From the NCBI RefSeq assembly GCF_028335745.1, contig NZ_CP116477.1:496001-560000 (forward strand): a DNA stretch of 64,000 bases, written 5' to 3'. Source of the stretch: Pectobacterium sp. A5351 (lineage in GTDB: Bacteria > Pseudomonadota > Gammaproteobacteria > Enterobacterales > Enterobacteriaceae). Numbering within the stretch: position 1 is the stretch's first letter; every line of letters starts with the position of its first letter. The notes beneath the pieces are model-generated. The model was given only the letters and a program-made list of their open reading frames with translations. It did not search any database and was not told the origin of the DNA. Positions 18,758 to 27,902 of the stretch are shown in pieces. The translations under genes were made by a program, and so were the position numbers.

Positions 18758-19882
18758 TTATTTACAGTCAGATGCTGTCAGTACCGCCAGGTTTTTGCCT
18801 ACGCCAGCATAGCTTGCCAGTTTATCCTTCACGCACTGTGCAGAAACCGGGGTGTATTTATAAGAGATGGAAGGGAACTTACCGGTGCTTTTCCAGTCAT
18901 CCGCATTGATATGAGGAGAGGAAGGCTTGCCCCAGGTGATTTTGTATTTGGAGAAGTCTGCCGGTTTGGTGATGTTGTTGTTACGCAACTCCCAGGTACC
19001 GAAGTTGGAGCTGTCGTTACGTGCGGTCACTGGGTTCAGCGCATTTTCAAACCAGTTGCTTTCGATCAGCGCAATCCCTTTCTGACGAACGTTAAAGCCT
19101 GAACCGGTGATGCCGTCATACAGGTTATTGTACGCATGAACCAGACCGCCACGCTGCAGCGGCAGACGTGAGTTAACATCGCGATAGATATTGTGATGGT
19201 AAGTCAGGTTACGGCCTGTATCCGTATTGCTTGAGCCGCTCAATCCTACCTTTTTAATGCCATGGATGTAGTTGTATGACACTGTGACGTTAGTTGACCC
19301 TTTCTTGATATCGACGGCCGATTCAAACGTGGTGTCGTTGTCTGGTGTGCCTTTACATTCAAAGTTTTTGGCAAAGATCTCATTGTGGTCAATCCAGACG
19401 TTCGGCGAGTTATCAATACGAATGGCATCGCCGTCTTGCGCACCGCCCGGCATGTAGCCAAAGCGCATATTACGTACAACAACGTTGGATGAATTGATAA
19501 TCCAGATCCCGAAGTTGGCGGATGAGCCATTGGTGCCCTGAATAGTGATCCCTTTGGTAAACTCTTTGATTTCTACACCGCGTGCGTCCTTACTCCACTG
19601 ACCGCAGATATTGTTTTCGGCTGCTTTGATGAGCGAGTCTTCATTACCGTTATAGGTGATGATAAGCGGATAGGCACCGCCTTTGACTTGCTTGCCTTTT
19701 GAATCCACTTTTGCGGCTTCAATGATATCCACAATTTCTTTCAGAGAGCGTGCGGTCTTTTTTACGGCCCCTGAAGTGTCTCCACCGTCCGTGGTGGCAT
19801 AACCGCCTGTATTTGCGGCCATGGTTGGCTGAGCGGCGAACAGTAATAATCCGGCGGCTGCCGTAGGCAATAGGTATTTCAT
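18758..19882 (-). CDS. pelB: Secreted pectate lyase, PL1 family (pelB position)
   Basis: The protein has 374 residues and is highly similar to the copies on either side. The signal peptide MKYLLPTAAAGLLLFAAQ... ends TMA near residue 22. The PL1 signatures NVWIDHNEIFAKNFEC and DVNSRLPLQRGGLVHAYNN are intact. It is a calcium-dependent endo-acting polygalacturonate lyase by family. The ATG at 19882 has AAGGAGA upstream and matches the paralogues. It has its own terminator and a spacer of about 730 bp upstream, so it is probably transcribed independently. The lettering A, B, C follows the order known in Pectobacterium and is not proven by sequence alone. Confidence 0.92.
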   Translation of the reverse strand: MKYLLPTAAAGLLLFAAQPTMAANTGGYATTDGGDTSGAVKKTARSLKEIVDIIEAAKVDSKGKQVKGGAYPLIITYNGNEDSLIKAAENNICGQWSKDARGVEIKEFTKGITIQGTNGSSANFGIWIINSSNVVVRNMRFGYMPGGAQDGDAIRIDNSPNVWIDHNEIFAKNFECKGTPDNDTTFESAVDIKKGSTNVTVSYNYIHGIKKVGLSGSSNTDTGRNLTYHHNIYRDVNSRLPLQRGGLVHAYNNLYDGITGSGFNVRQKGIALIESNWFENALNPVTARNDSSNFGTWELRNNNITKPADFSKYKITWGKPSSPHINADDWKSTGKFPSISYKYTPVSAQCVKDKLASYAGVGKNLAVLTASDCK

Positions 19883-20610
19883 TATGAATGTCTCCTTGGA
19901 ATATAATTTCATAGGCATTTATTGCTCCATATGCCCGATGTAACAGATATACCCGTTATACTTCAAATTGCATGTGCGTTGGCTGCACTACTCGTCGGCC
20001 AACTTGCGTGGGCCTCGCTCTGGCGGGCCAACGCTCTGCATTGTTCAAACGTTAACGTTTGTCCTGAAATTCGAATTATTTAGGGTATACAAATTTTTCA
20101 ACAAAAATGAATCTCAATCTTGATGAAAAACCAAGGGGAGTGTGGTCAAAAAATAAGATCAGTTCAAGGGTGAAATGTTAAATGTATTAGTGGTGAAACA
20201 TTTTGTAATACTGATGGTTTAATAGTTGGAGTTTTATAGAAAATGCTATTCTTTTAAAAGACTAGAAAATCAGTGGGTTGTTTTTAGAGTTGACGATAAT
20301 TTCATTCTGGTTTCGTTATTTATTGGATTTTAGTTTGCGATTTTTCTGATGGTAATTGTTACAACGCGCGTAAAAATTCATCTTAAGTCAAAATATACTA
20401 TCACAAGCGTGGTCAATATTATTTACGTGATGCGTTAATTCTATGTTGAATTTTAGTTTGTTAAAAAATAATTATTACTAATTGCTATATCGCGCATCGG
20501 TACGCGATAGGAAAATAGATCTCATCGACCATACCTTATGATTGTTAGAATAGTGATGAGTATGAAGTCTGTTACTGTGAAGGTCGTGTTGGCAATCTTG
20601 CACAGGTTCC
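19883..20610. other. pelA-pelB spacer without genes
   Basis: The spacer holds a palindromic repeat (19948-20089) and long AT-rich stretches that probably contain the pelB promoter. A GTTTCAACAAAAATGAA-like motif common to the three pel leaders occurs near 20097. I see no supported gene. Confidence 0.6.
19948..20089. repeat. Palindromic intergenic repeat, copy 2
   Basis: It starts TATACCCGTTATACTTCAAA and ends TTCGAATTATTTAGGGTATA, forming inverted termini of about 20 bases. It shares both ends with the copy at 18282-18408 but has a GC-rich centre of its own. Confidence 0.75.
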
Positions 20611-20612
20611 TT

Positions 20613-20643
20613 AAAAAATGAGCGAGCCTAAATGACTCGCTCA
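20613..20643 (-). terminator. pelA terminator
   Basis: TGAGCGAG and CTCGCTCA form an 8-bp stem, with a six-A run on the left giving a T-run on the - strand. It is the third version of the terminator shared by the pel paralogues. Confidence 0.8.
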
Positions 20644-20685
20644 GAGAGAACCCGGCGCAGGGTGAATGTGCCGGGTTTAATGCAC

Positions 20686-21810
20686 TTATTTACAGTTAGC
20701 GGCTGTCAGTACTGCCAGGTTTTTACCTACGCCAGCGTAGCTTGCCAGTTTATCCTTCACGCACTGTGCGGAAACCGGGGAGTAGCTATACGGGAGAGCA
20801 GGGAATTTGCCAGTGCTCTTCCAGTCATCCGCATTGATGTGTGGTGTGGATGGTTTACCCCAAGTGATGTTGTATTTGGTAAAATCAGACGGACTGGTAA
20901 TGTTGTTGTTACGGAGTTCCCAAGTGCCGAAGTTGGATTCATCATTACGTGCGGTCACCGGGTTGAGCGCATTTTCGAACCAGTTGCTTTCGATCAGCGC
21001 AATCCCTTTCTGACGGACGTTAAAGCCTGAACTTTTGATGCCGTCATACAGGTTGTTGTACGCATGCACTTGACCACCACGCTGTAGCGGCAGACGTGAG
21101 TTAACATCGCTGTAAATATTGTGATGGTAAGTTAGGTTACGGCCTGTATCCGTATTGCTTGAGCCGCTCAATCCTACCTTTTTAATGCCATGGATGTAGT
21201 TGTATGACACTGTGACGTTAGTTGACCCTTTCTTGATATCGACAGCCGATTCAAACGTGGTGTCGTTGTCTGGCGTACCGGCGCATTCGAAGTTTTTGGC
21301 GAAGATCTCGTTGTGATCGATCCAGGTGTTTGGGGAGTTATCAATACGGATGGCATCGCCATCTTTTGCGCCACCGGGCATATAGCCGAAGCGCATGTTA
21401 CGCACGACAACGTTGGAAGAGTTTACAATCCAGATACCGAAGTTAGCGGAAGAACCGTTGGTTCCAAGGATGGTGATCCCCTTGGTGAACTCTTTGATTT
21501 CCACTCCGCGTGGATCTTTGCTCCACTGGCCGCAGATGTTAGCTTCGGCGGCTTTGATTAGCGCATCTTCATTACCGTTGTAGGTAATGACGAGCGGGTA
21601 GGCCCCACCTTTAACCTCTTTACCGCTTGAGTCTTTTTTCGCAGCTTCAATGATATCGACGATCTCTTGTAGAGAACGCGCTGTCTTTTTCACCGCACCG
21701 GAAATGTCGCCGCCGTCCGTGGTGGCATAACCTCCCGTATTTGCAGCCATTGTAGGTTGGGCAGCAAGCAGCAACAGCCCAGCGGCTGCAGAAGGCAGTA
21801 GGTATTTCAT
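20686..21810 (-). CDS. pelA: Secreted pectate lyase, PL1 family (pelA position)
   Basis: The protein has 374 residues with the same layout as its two neighbours. The signal peptide MKYLLPSAAAGLLLLAAQ... ends TMA; the mature part shows TWIDHNEIFAKNFEC and DVNSRLPLQRGGQVHAYNN. It is closest to the pelB copy. The ATG at 21810 follows AAGGAGAG. Such paralogues usually differ in pH optimum and timing of expression, but this cannot be read here. It is the first lyase gene inside the boundary of the inserted island, whose end I place near 22552. Confidence 0.92.
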   Translation of the reverse strand: MKYLLPSAAAGLLLLAAQPTMAANTGGYATTDGGDISGAVKKTARSLQEIVDIIEAAKKDSSGKEVKGGAYPLVITYNGNEDALIKAAEANICGQWSKDPRGVEIKEFTKGITILGTNGSSANFGIWIVNSSNVVVRNMRFGYMPGGAKDGDAIRIDNSPNTWIDHNEIFAKNFECAGTPDNDTTFESAVDIKKGSTNVTVSYNYIHGIKKVGLSGSSNTDTGRNLTYHHNIYSDVNSRLPLQRGGQVHAYNNLYDGIKSSGFNVRQKGIALIESNWFENALNPVTARNDESNFGTWELRNNNITSPSDFTKYNITWGKPSTPHINADDWKSTGKFPALPYSYSPVSAQCVKDKLASYAGVGKNLAVLTAANCK

Positions 21811-22445
21811 TGTGTACTCTCCTTGATATAGATTTTTTTGGGTATTTATCACTACACACCCTGTGTAATAAAAGGCTGTTTCAACAAAAATGAAATTAAG
21901 GTTTGTCTATAAAGCCGAACTAAGTGTTAACAGAAAAAATAAACAATACAAGATGAGGCGTTAAATATATTTTTTAAATAACAGAGGATAGCTTGAAGGA
22001 TTTGTGTTTGCTACTTTTAAATAGAAACTAATTTCTATTTAAATTAATTAAATTCAATGTGTTATGTTTTTTTTGTTGTTTTATTTACTCTGGGTTCTTT
22101 ATTTTCATCCGTTTTTACGTGGAGTTTATTAGCTCAATGAACAACTGTGATCACCGTCAAAAAATTAAAGGTAAATATTACTTAAAAATATATCTAGACT
22201 GGTTTTTTCTGCCGGGTTAAAAAATTAGTTAATTCATAAAGTTTTTTTGTTACTTTTTGTTAGGAAAGATTTCATCGTGATTGTTTACTATAAAGCTGGA
22301 GTAATAAATAGAGCCTATTAATAACAGATAGTCATAACAGAAATAAAAGATATGTGAACAGTGAAATTATTATCATGATATCTTATTGGGCAGGGCAGTG
22401 GTCCGTCTACTTTTGGTGGTGGGGACCTGACGCGAATTTCATGTA
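21811..22445. other. pelA upstream region without genes
   Basis: This is AT-rich spacer with a GTTTCAACAAAAATGAAA motif near 21879 shared with the pelC leader, and an overlapping weak KdgR-like site at 21889-21908. It presumably holds the pelA promoter and operators. I see no gene. Confidence 0.55.
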
Positions 22446-22552
22446 TGGTAGTACCTTGAGGTACTTCAAATTTTCATCAACTCACTGATTTTTCTATATT
22501 CCCAGACGTATAGGAACATCTCAAAGCAAAAACATGGTGCCAGATTCGGGAT
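22446..22552. repeat. Displaced tRNA-Phe 3' end and downstream sequence (distal att site)
   Basis: About 100 bases here match 44036-44145, the 3' end of tRNA-Phe and its downstream region, in the same orientation. Shared blocks include GGTAGTACCTTGAGGTACT, ACTGATTTTTCTAT, GACGTATAGGAAC and ATGGTGCC. Nearly all differences are G to A or C to T. This marks the far boundary of the integrated block: the original tRNA tail and terminator pushed away by insertion. Confidence 0.8.
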
Positions 22553-22679
22553 CATTCAGCTTTCTATTAAGTTGAAATGTCGTATAAATTTCAACCGAGG
22601 CTGTAGTAGGCTCTGTCACAGCACGGTTATTGATTAGCCGTCAATTTCCCTTGGTAATTAGCGACTGTGACAGAATCGC

Positions 22680-23465
22680 GTGGTAATGAAAGTACGACAA
22701 AATCGCTTGGTGTGCCGTCATCAGGTCAACTCGCGTCAGCAGTTCCGACTTGTCTGCGATGCTGCCGTCAGCAAGGCGTTCAATAGTGCCAAACAGTGGT
22801 ATGGTGCCCCACGACTGACAGATGAACTGCCACACTATAACGTGAAAACCATTGCTGCCAGTCTGCGCCGTCAGGGGCTGCGGGCAAAAGCTGCCTGGAA
22901 GTTCAGTCCGGTCAGCTACCGGGAGCACGACCTGCCAGTGTCTGAAAATCTGCTGAGGCGAGACGTTATCGCCAGCGGCCCGAATCAAAAATGGGCAGGA
23001 GATATCACTGACTTACGTACAGATGAAGGCTGGCTGTATCTGGCTGTGGTCATTGATCTGTGGTCGCGTGCCGTTGTCGGCTGGTCGATGTCATCGAGAA
23101 TGACGGCGGCGCTGGCCTGTCATGCCCTGCATATGGCACTCTGGCGACGAAAACGGCCTCAAAACGTGATTGTTCACACCGATCGCGGCGGCCAGTACTG
23201 TTCAGCAGATTATCAGTCGATGCTGAAAAGCCATAATCTGCGAGGGAGTATGAGTGCCAAAGGATGCTGCTATGATAATGCCTGCGTGGAAAGTTTTTTT
23301 CATTCGCTGAAAATGGAATGTATCCACGGCGAGCCGATTGTCAGTCGGGAAGTGATGCGAACAACAGTGTTTAATTATATTGAGTGTGATTATAACCGCT
23401 GGCGTCGGCATAGCGCTTGCGGCGGGCTTAGCCCAGAACAATTTGAAAACCAGAACCTCGCTTAG
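22680..23465 (+). pseudogene. IS3-family (IS1222-like) transposase OrfB, 5'-truncated
   Basis: The frame encodes an rve-type integrase core: [32 protein letters not shown] holds the first catalytic Asp, [10 protein letters not shown] the second, and [17 protein letters not shown] the DD(35)E glutamate. The N-terminal part normally present in OrfB, and the whole OrfA, are missing, so it is a remnant. It begins within the normal coding frame rather than at a real start. The intact 3' end is followed by the IS terminal repeat. The insertion has destroyed the start of the antitoxin gene next to it. Confidence 0.85.
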
Positions 23466-23495
23466 GGCTGTGTCCACATTACGTGGGTAGGATCA
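22680..23495 (+). mobile_element. IS3-family insertion sequence remnant (3' part)
   Basis: The transposase remnant is followed by TGTGTCCACATTACGTGGGTAGGATCA, whose last bases match the terminal repeat of IS1222-like elements (TGATCCTACCCACGT on the other strand). The left end is missing. Confidence 0.75.
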
Positions 23496-23702
23496 GTGCA
23501 GCGAAGGCCAGAGGAAAAAATCGCACTAATTTTGTCCTCGAAGCTGCTCGCGCTGCCGCAGAGGAAGCGCGAGCAGCGCATCATCATGGCAGATCCCGAG
23601 GCTTATCAGGAATTCCTTGCCTGTCTGGATCAGACTCCTTCACCAAATGCCGCGCTGCGAAAAACCATGCAAACATTTGCACCGTGGGAACAGAAAAAAT
23701 GA
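23496..23702 (+). pseudogene. TacA-like (DUF1778) antitoxin remnant
   Basis: The C-terminal part, MADPEAYQEFLACLDQTPSP and NAALRKTMQTFAPWE, is typical of DUF1778 ribbon-helix-helix antitoxins that pair with GNAT toxins. The upstream part of the domain (NRTNFVLEAARAAAEEA) is in a different frame, so a frameshift lies near 23570. The N-terminal DNA-binding part has been removed by the IS element. The stop TGA overlaps an ATG (ATGA at 23699-23702), which is the usual coupling to the toxin gene. Confidence 0.65.
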
Positions 23703-23740
23703 TCTCGGCCCCTGAGCCAATCCACGCCGAACATGTAGCC
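23699..23740 (+). pseudogene. Start of GNAT toxin gene (TacT-like), truncated
   Basis: From the ATG that overlaps the antitoxin stop, the frame reads MISAPEPIHAEHV, the conserved opening of TacT-type acetyltransferase toxins that modify aminoacyl-tRNA. After about 14 codons the similarity ends and the rest of the toxin is absent. The pair is therefore dead. Confidence 0.55.
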
Positions 23741-23937
23741 ATGCAACCAAGTCGAAATTATCAGGGGCGTTTTTCAGGGTTATGCCTGAAACGCTCCTCC
23801 CGCATCAGAATCACGCTGGGGGGCTCTGCTGGGGTACCGCTAAGTTAATTTTATGTTAATTTAACAGGGAGATAAAAATACTTTGATATATGCGACAACC
23901 TATAGATAAAAATCACTTTAACTCCAAGAGGAAATCG

Positions 23938-25665
23938 ATGACCACGTTATTATCTGTTCAGTCAGTAAGTTATGGAAACTCTAAAGGACTATTGTTGGAT
24001 GAAATGACATTCAGCGTAAATAAATACGACAGAATAGGTTTAATAGGTTACAACGGTAGCGGTAAAAGTACGGTGCTAAAAATTCTTAGCAGTGCACTCG
24101 ACGGTTTTAATGGGAACGTTATAATTTCTAGGAAATGTATACTTGCAAGGGTTGAGCAAGAACTACCTGCCGCACTAGCTTCGCGCTCGCTTTTAGAAGG
24201 TATCATAGATGTTTTACCTGAGAATGAGAAGGCTAGCTCTACATGGCGGTGTGAATCTTTACTGAAAGAGATGGGCTTTCAACAAGAATTTTTTGAGGAA
24301 ACGGTCGAGAATCTTAGTGGGGGTCAGCATACCCGTTTATTGCTTGCACGTGCTTTAATTCTCAATCCAGATTTGTTACTACTGGATGAGCCAAGCAACC
24401 ATTTGGACTTACCAACTATGCTTTGGCTAGAAAATTTCTTAAAAAATTGGAATGGTACATTTATATTAGTATCGCACGATAGTTATTTACTGGATAAAGT
24501 TACTGAAAGCACGTTGATCCTTCGCGACAAACGAATAAAATATTTCCATTTGCCATGTACAGAAGCACGGAAGAGGCTTTTAGAAAGTGACAAGGCAGAT
24601 TTGGAGAGAAACCATTCAGAATCGAAAGAAATAGAGAGAATTGAAAAAAGTGCACGCAGGTTGGCTGATTGGGGGAGAATATACGACAATGAAGGATTAG
24701 CTAGAAAAGCTTTAGAGATGAACAGGCGAGTGGAAAAGTTAAAGGATGATCAAACAGTTTTAACTGAAGGAAGCAAATGGAGACTAACCTTAAAAGGTGA
24801 AGCTATAGATGCTGATAGATTATTAGAAATAAGAGAGAGTGAGATCAGAGCGGATAAGGATTCTGATTTATTATTCAAACTAGATCATAAGAAAGTGCGT
24901 ACAGGAGACCGTATTGCGATAATTGGTAGCAACGGAGTTGGTAAGTCAACTTTGTTGAAATATATATGGGAAAAGTATAGAAATAATAATTCTTCGAATT
25001 TGGTTTTCCACCAGAAAGTCACTATAGGCTATTATGATCAAATTTTAAATCAATTAAGAAATGAAAATACGATTATAAATTCCGTTACTGACTTTTCAAA
25101 AGCTAGCGACATTGAGTGTAAAATGGCTTTAATCGGAGCAGGGTTTCCATATATAAGACATAATCAACTTGTTCAATCACTGAGTGGAGGTGAAAGAGCT
25201 CGCCTTTTATTTATAGGACTAAGTCTATCCAAATTTTCATTATTGATTTTGGATGAGCCAACAAATCATCTTGATTTAGAAGGTAAAGAAGAGTTAGAAG
25301 CTGCATTAAGTAATTTTGAAGGAGCGTTGTTATTAGTTACTCATGACAGAAAACTCATTAAAAATTCATGTAATCGTTATTGGTCTATTCACAATAAATC
25401 ATTACATGAGTGGAACGAAGTAAACCAAGCATATGAACATGTAACTCGCGAAATTAACAATCCAAAATCTCTCGATAAAGTTAGTGATAATGATAAAACT
25501 TCTTATAATAATCTTAATGAAGATGAGTTATTGAAAAATTTATTTGAACTTGAATCGAAGCTGGATAGTGACATGAAAAGAAAAAGTAAGCATCAAAAAA
25601 TACAATTACAACTATCTTGGAAAAAGGAAATAAACGAGATAAAAAATCTTCTAAACTTAAATTAA
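23938..25665 (+). CDS. ABC-F family ATPase (ribosome-protection type), likely self-immunity
   Basis: This 575-residue protein has two ABC ATPase domains and no membrane segments. Walker A motifs are GYNGSGKST and GSNGVGKST; signature motifs are LSGGQHTRLLLARAL and LSGGERARLLF; Walker B motifs are LLLDEPSNHLDL and LILDEPTNHLDL. A charged linker between the domains (about residues 190-300) matches the ABC-F layout. Many ABC-F proteins bind the ribosomal E site and protect it from antibiotics; others are translation factors. The ATG at 23938 follows AGAGGA at a proper distance and gives the usual MTTLLSVQSV start, so I exclude the 16 codons upstream. It is AT-rich, convergent with the peptide-modification operon, and separated from it by about 50 bp. 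I infer an immunity role, which would imply a translation-targeting product. Confidence 0.85.
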   Translation: MTTLLSVQSVSYGNSKGLLLDEMTFSVNKYDRIGLIGYNGSGKSTVLKILSSALDGFNGNVIISRKCILARVEQELPAALASRSLLEGIIDVLPENEKASSTWRCESLLKEMGFQQEFFEETVENLSGGQHTRLLLARALILNPDLLLLDEPSNHLDLPTMLWLENFLKNWNGTFILVSHDSYLLDKVTESTLILRDKRIKYFHLPCTEARKRLLESDKADLERNHSESKEIERIEKSARRLADWGRIYDNEGLARKALEMNRRVEKLKDDQTVLTEGSKWRLTLKGEAIDADRLLEIRESEIRADKDSDLLFKLDHKKVRTGDRIAIIGSNGVGKSTLLKYIWEKYRNNNSSNLVFHQKVTIGYYDQILNQLRNENTIINSVTDFSKASDIECKMALIGAGFPYIRHNQLVQSLSGGERARLLFIGLSLSKFSLLILDEPTNHLDLEGKEELEAALSNFEGALLLVTHDRKLIKNSCNRYWSIHNKSLHEWNEVNQAYEHVTREINNPKSLDKVSDNDKTSYNNLNEDELLKNLFELESKLDSDMKRKSKHQKIQLQLSWKKEINEIKNLLNLN

Positions 25666-25675
25666 ATTCTTAAGC

Positions 25676-25704
25676 AGAGATCCAATAGTAGATAGAGGAT
25701 CTCT
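25676..25704. terminator. Hairpin between convergent ABC-F and MFS genes
   Basis: AGAGATCC and GGATCTCT form an 8-bp stem with a 13-base loop in the short gap between the two stop codons. There is no clear T-run, so termination is plausible but not certain. Confidence 0.45.
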
Positions 25705-25716
25705 CCTAAGATTAAA

Positions 25717-26952
25717 CTAGTGATTCAATTCTTTGATGTGGTGATGTTCATCAGCAGAGTTCAATTTATGCAATCCATAAAGAGATATAGGTAATGCAAT
25801 AAGAACTAAAAATGATGAATACATGACTGAATTCGCAATAGTAAAATGCTCAATTAAGAAACCATAAATAAAGTAAGCAGCACCAATGAACATTGAGCTT
25901 ATAAAACCATTTACAGATATACAAGATGCTCTGATTTCAGAAGGATAATGTTCATTGACATAGTCTAAATAGATCATGTCTACGAATGAAGGTAAGCAGA
26001 ATGTGATTGTAAAAAATGCTAACATATACTTACCTGAGATAGGTAAAAAATACAAAGACAATGATAACATAAAAAAAGTCACCATTACTAATGTAGTGAA
26101 TTTGATTAACTTAGACACCTTACCAGACAGAAGATATAAACCAGAATTACCTAATTCAATTGCCGCATATGAAAAACCTATAAGTGATAATGAATAGCCT
26201 GCATTATTTAAAAGTGCTTGACCATAATTATATAGGGGAGTTAAAACTGCTTCATACAATGAAAAACCTATGAAAAGAGGTAGCAAACTCAATCCTTTTT
26301 TAGATAGAAAAAAATTTTTTAATGTGAATTTTTCATTGTCATCTACTTGATGACCCTCGTCATTATTTTCATGCTTAACATCTATTTTATCTTCAAATAA
26401 AAAAGAGCATACTATTACGCCTAAAATTTTCGATAGTATATATATTGAGAAAAGCATATTCCATGAAGTAATATCTTTTATCATTCCACCAAGAGCCATT
26501 GAGCCTGCTACAGTTAAAGCGCTAATTGCACGAGCCCTAGAATTTATTTTTATAAACGAATGTTGTTTTCCAATTTTCTTAAGATGATCATAAAGTAAAG
26601 CTTGGTCTGCTCCGGACTTCAAACTGAAAGACAAGCCATGAATTATGAACATGATTAAAAATGGGATGAAATCTGTGAAAATGAAAAAACCAATGCCATA
26701 TGTAATCATAAGAATAAAGCTAAGCAATAAAGAACTTTTTCTTCCATACTTATCAGCTATAATTCCTGACGGTATTTCTCCCAACATTATGGCTAAGAAA
26801 AGTGATGTTTGGATAAAACCAATTTCTGTATTTGTTAGGCCCGCACCAAGAAGGTAAATAACAAAAACACCGCGTTTTACATCACTGTTCAAGAGTGAAA
26901 TTGATAGATAATACAACCAGTTAAAATAATTAAATTTCGTTATGTTATTCAT
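25717..26952 (-). CDS. MFS transporter, likely exporter of the modified peptide
   Basis: The protein has 411 residues and about 12 hydrophobic segments. The conserved MFS loop motif between helices 2 and 3 reads GIIADKYGRKSSL. The central cytoplasmic loop is long and charged (DKIDVKHENNDEGHQVDDNEK). The start ATG at 26952 overlaps the stop of the ThiF-like gene by four bases (ATGA), so it belongs to the same operon and is its last gene. In pantocin A and related pathways a transporter of this class confers export and resistance, and the position here suggests the same. The substrate is not shown by sequence. It is AT-rich compared with the core genome. Confidence 0.8.
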   Translation of the reverse strand: MNNITKFNYFNWLYYLSISLLNSDVKRGVFVIYLLGAGLTNTEIGFIQTSLFLAIMLGEIPSGIIADKYGRKSSLLLSFILMITYGIGFFIFTDFIPFLIMFIIHGLSFSLKSGADQALLYDHLKKIGKQHSFIKINSRARAISALTVAGSMALGGMIKDITSWNMLFSIYILSKILGVIVCSFLFEDKIDVKHENNDEGHQVDDNEKFTLKNFFLSKKGLSLLPLFIGFSLYEAVLTPLYNYGQALLNNAGYSLSLIGFSYAAIELGNSGLYLLSGKVSKLIKFTTLVMVTFFMLSLSLYFLPISGKYMLAFFTITFCLPSFVDMIYLDYVNEHYPSEIRASCISVNGFISSMFIGAAYFIYGFLIEHFTIANSVMYSSFLVLIALPISLYGLHKLNSADEHHHIKELNH

Positions 26953-27902
26953 TTTATCGTAAATATCTTTTTAGTTTCAAGAGATGTAAAGTCCATATTC
27001 AAGCATGTATTAATGGTCATGCATTTATGAATAGATGTGAAGTAAAATATAGCTTCCATTGCAACAATATTTGCAATGATAGAATTCGTTGCTCCATTAG
27101 AAGCATGATTTATTTCAAATTCCAATTTTTCTTTTTTGGCTTCTAAAACTTCACATGCCCGCTTATAGTTAAAAGCTGATTTGGGCGTGTTTATTAGAGG
27201 CCCAATTGAACCATTCATAAATCCCACTGAACCAAATATTACTGGGGTTTTTGTTAGATAACTGAATTCAGCACAAATTTTGTTTATTGTATTGACCGGT
27301 TTATCGGCGCAACAAAGTAAAATATCTGCCGATGAACAAAGTTCAGCTAATCTTGTGCTATCGGTTATGTATTCGCAATAAGTATCGATTGCAACTTCAC
27401 TAGAATTCATAGTAAAAAGCTCTTTTAATACGTTTACCTTCAGTTTCCCTATATCTGATTTATTGTAAGTGAACTGTCGATTAAGATTATTGTGGCTAAC
27501 ATTATCATGGTCTATTAATATAAAATTTTTTATACCTGCAGCTGCTAATGTTTGACTAGCCAATGCGCCTATGCCACCACACCCTAAAATAGCAATCCTC
27601 AAGTTTCGAAAATCAATCCAGCTTATCTGCTTATTATCTAAATAGGAAAACCATTTATACTGAGACTGTTCAAGCTCGTCTGACAGAGTCTCATCCTCTA
27701 TAACCAATAAACTTTTTTCAAAAAGATTTTCTAAGACATTCTGAGTAAAATATTCATTAAGATTTACATTTTCGGTTACCGATTTTTTTAATTTAAAAAG
27801 CTGTGTTTCAGTTAAATCTTCCAATAGAAAAGAATTTATTTCATTATATATTTTATATGAATCCCCTTGCTTAATAACATTGCAATCAGCACGCAATTTC
27901 AA
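26949..27902 (-). CDS. ThiF/MccB/PaaA-like adenylating (E1-type) enzyme
   Basis: This protein has 317 residues. Residues 1-95 are a non-catalytic N-terminal extension that could be a peptide-recognition (RRE-like) domain. From 100 it is an E1-type Rossmann domain: GCGGIG at 107-112, ILIDHDNVSHNNLNRQF at 128-144 with Asp131 and Arg142 for ATP, the lysine in IGKLKVNVLK at 151-160, and CCAD at 197-200. No CxxC zinc pairs are seen. Homologues adenylate a peptide carboxylate (MccB in microcin C) or dehydrate glutamates (PaaA in pantocin A). The start codon is TTG at 27902 with AGGAG eight bases upstream; it overlaps the preceding gene by 17 bases, indicating coupling. I infer that it acts on the 41-residue peptide encoded upstream. 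Confidence 0.8.
   Translation of the reverse strand: MKLRADCNVIKQGDSYKIYNEINSFLLEDLTETQLFKLKKSVTENVNLNEYFTQNVLENLFEKSLLVIEDETLSDELEQSQYKWFSYLDNKQISWIDFRNLRIAILGCGGIGALASQTLAAAGIKNFILIDHDNVSHNNLNRQFTYNKSDIGKLKVNVLKELFTMNSSEVAIDTYCEYITDSTRLAELCSSADILLCCADKPVNTINKICAEFSYLTKTPVIFGSVGFMNGSIGPLINTPKSAFNYKRACEVLEAKKEKLEFEINHASNGATNSIIANIVAMEAIFYFTSIHKCMTINTCLNMDFTSLETKKIFTIK

Noticed and set aside
23483..23848. 121-codon frame across the broken toxin-antitoxin remnant
   Set aside because: It is a chance fusion of frames; the real similarity to TacA and TacT changes frame within it.
26949..27902. Reading the ThiF-like gene as thiamine or molybdopterin biosynthesis
   Set aside because: It has an N-terminal extension, no CxxC zinc pairs and neighbours for oxygenation and export, with no thiamine or molybdopterin genes nearby.
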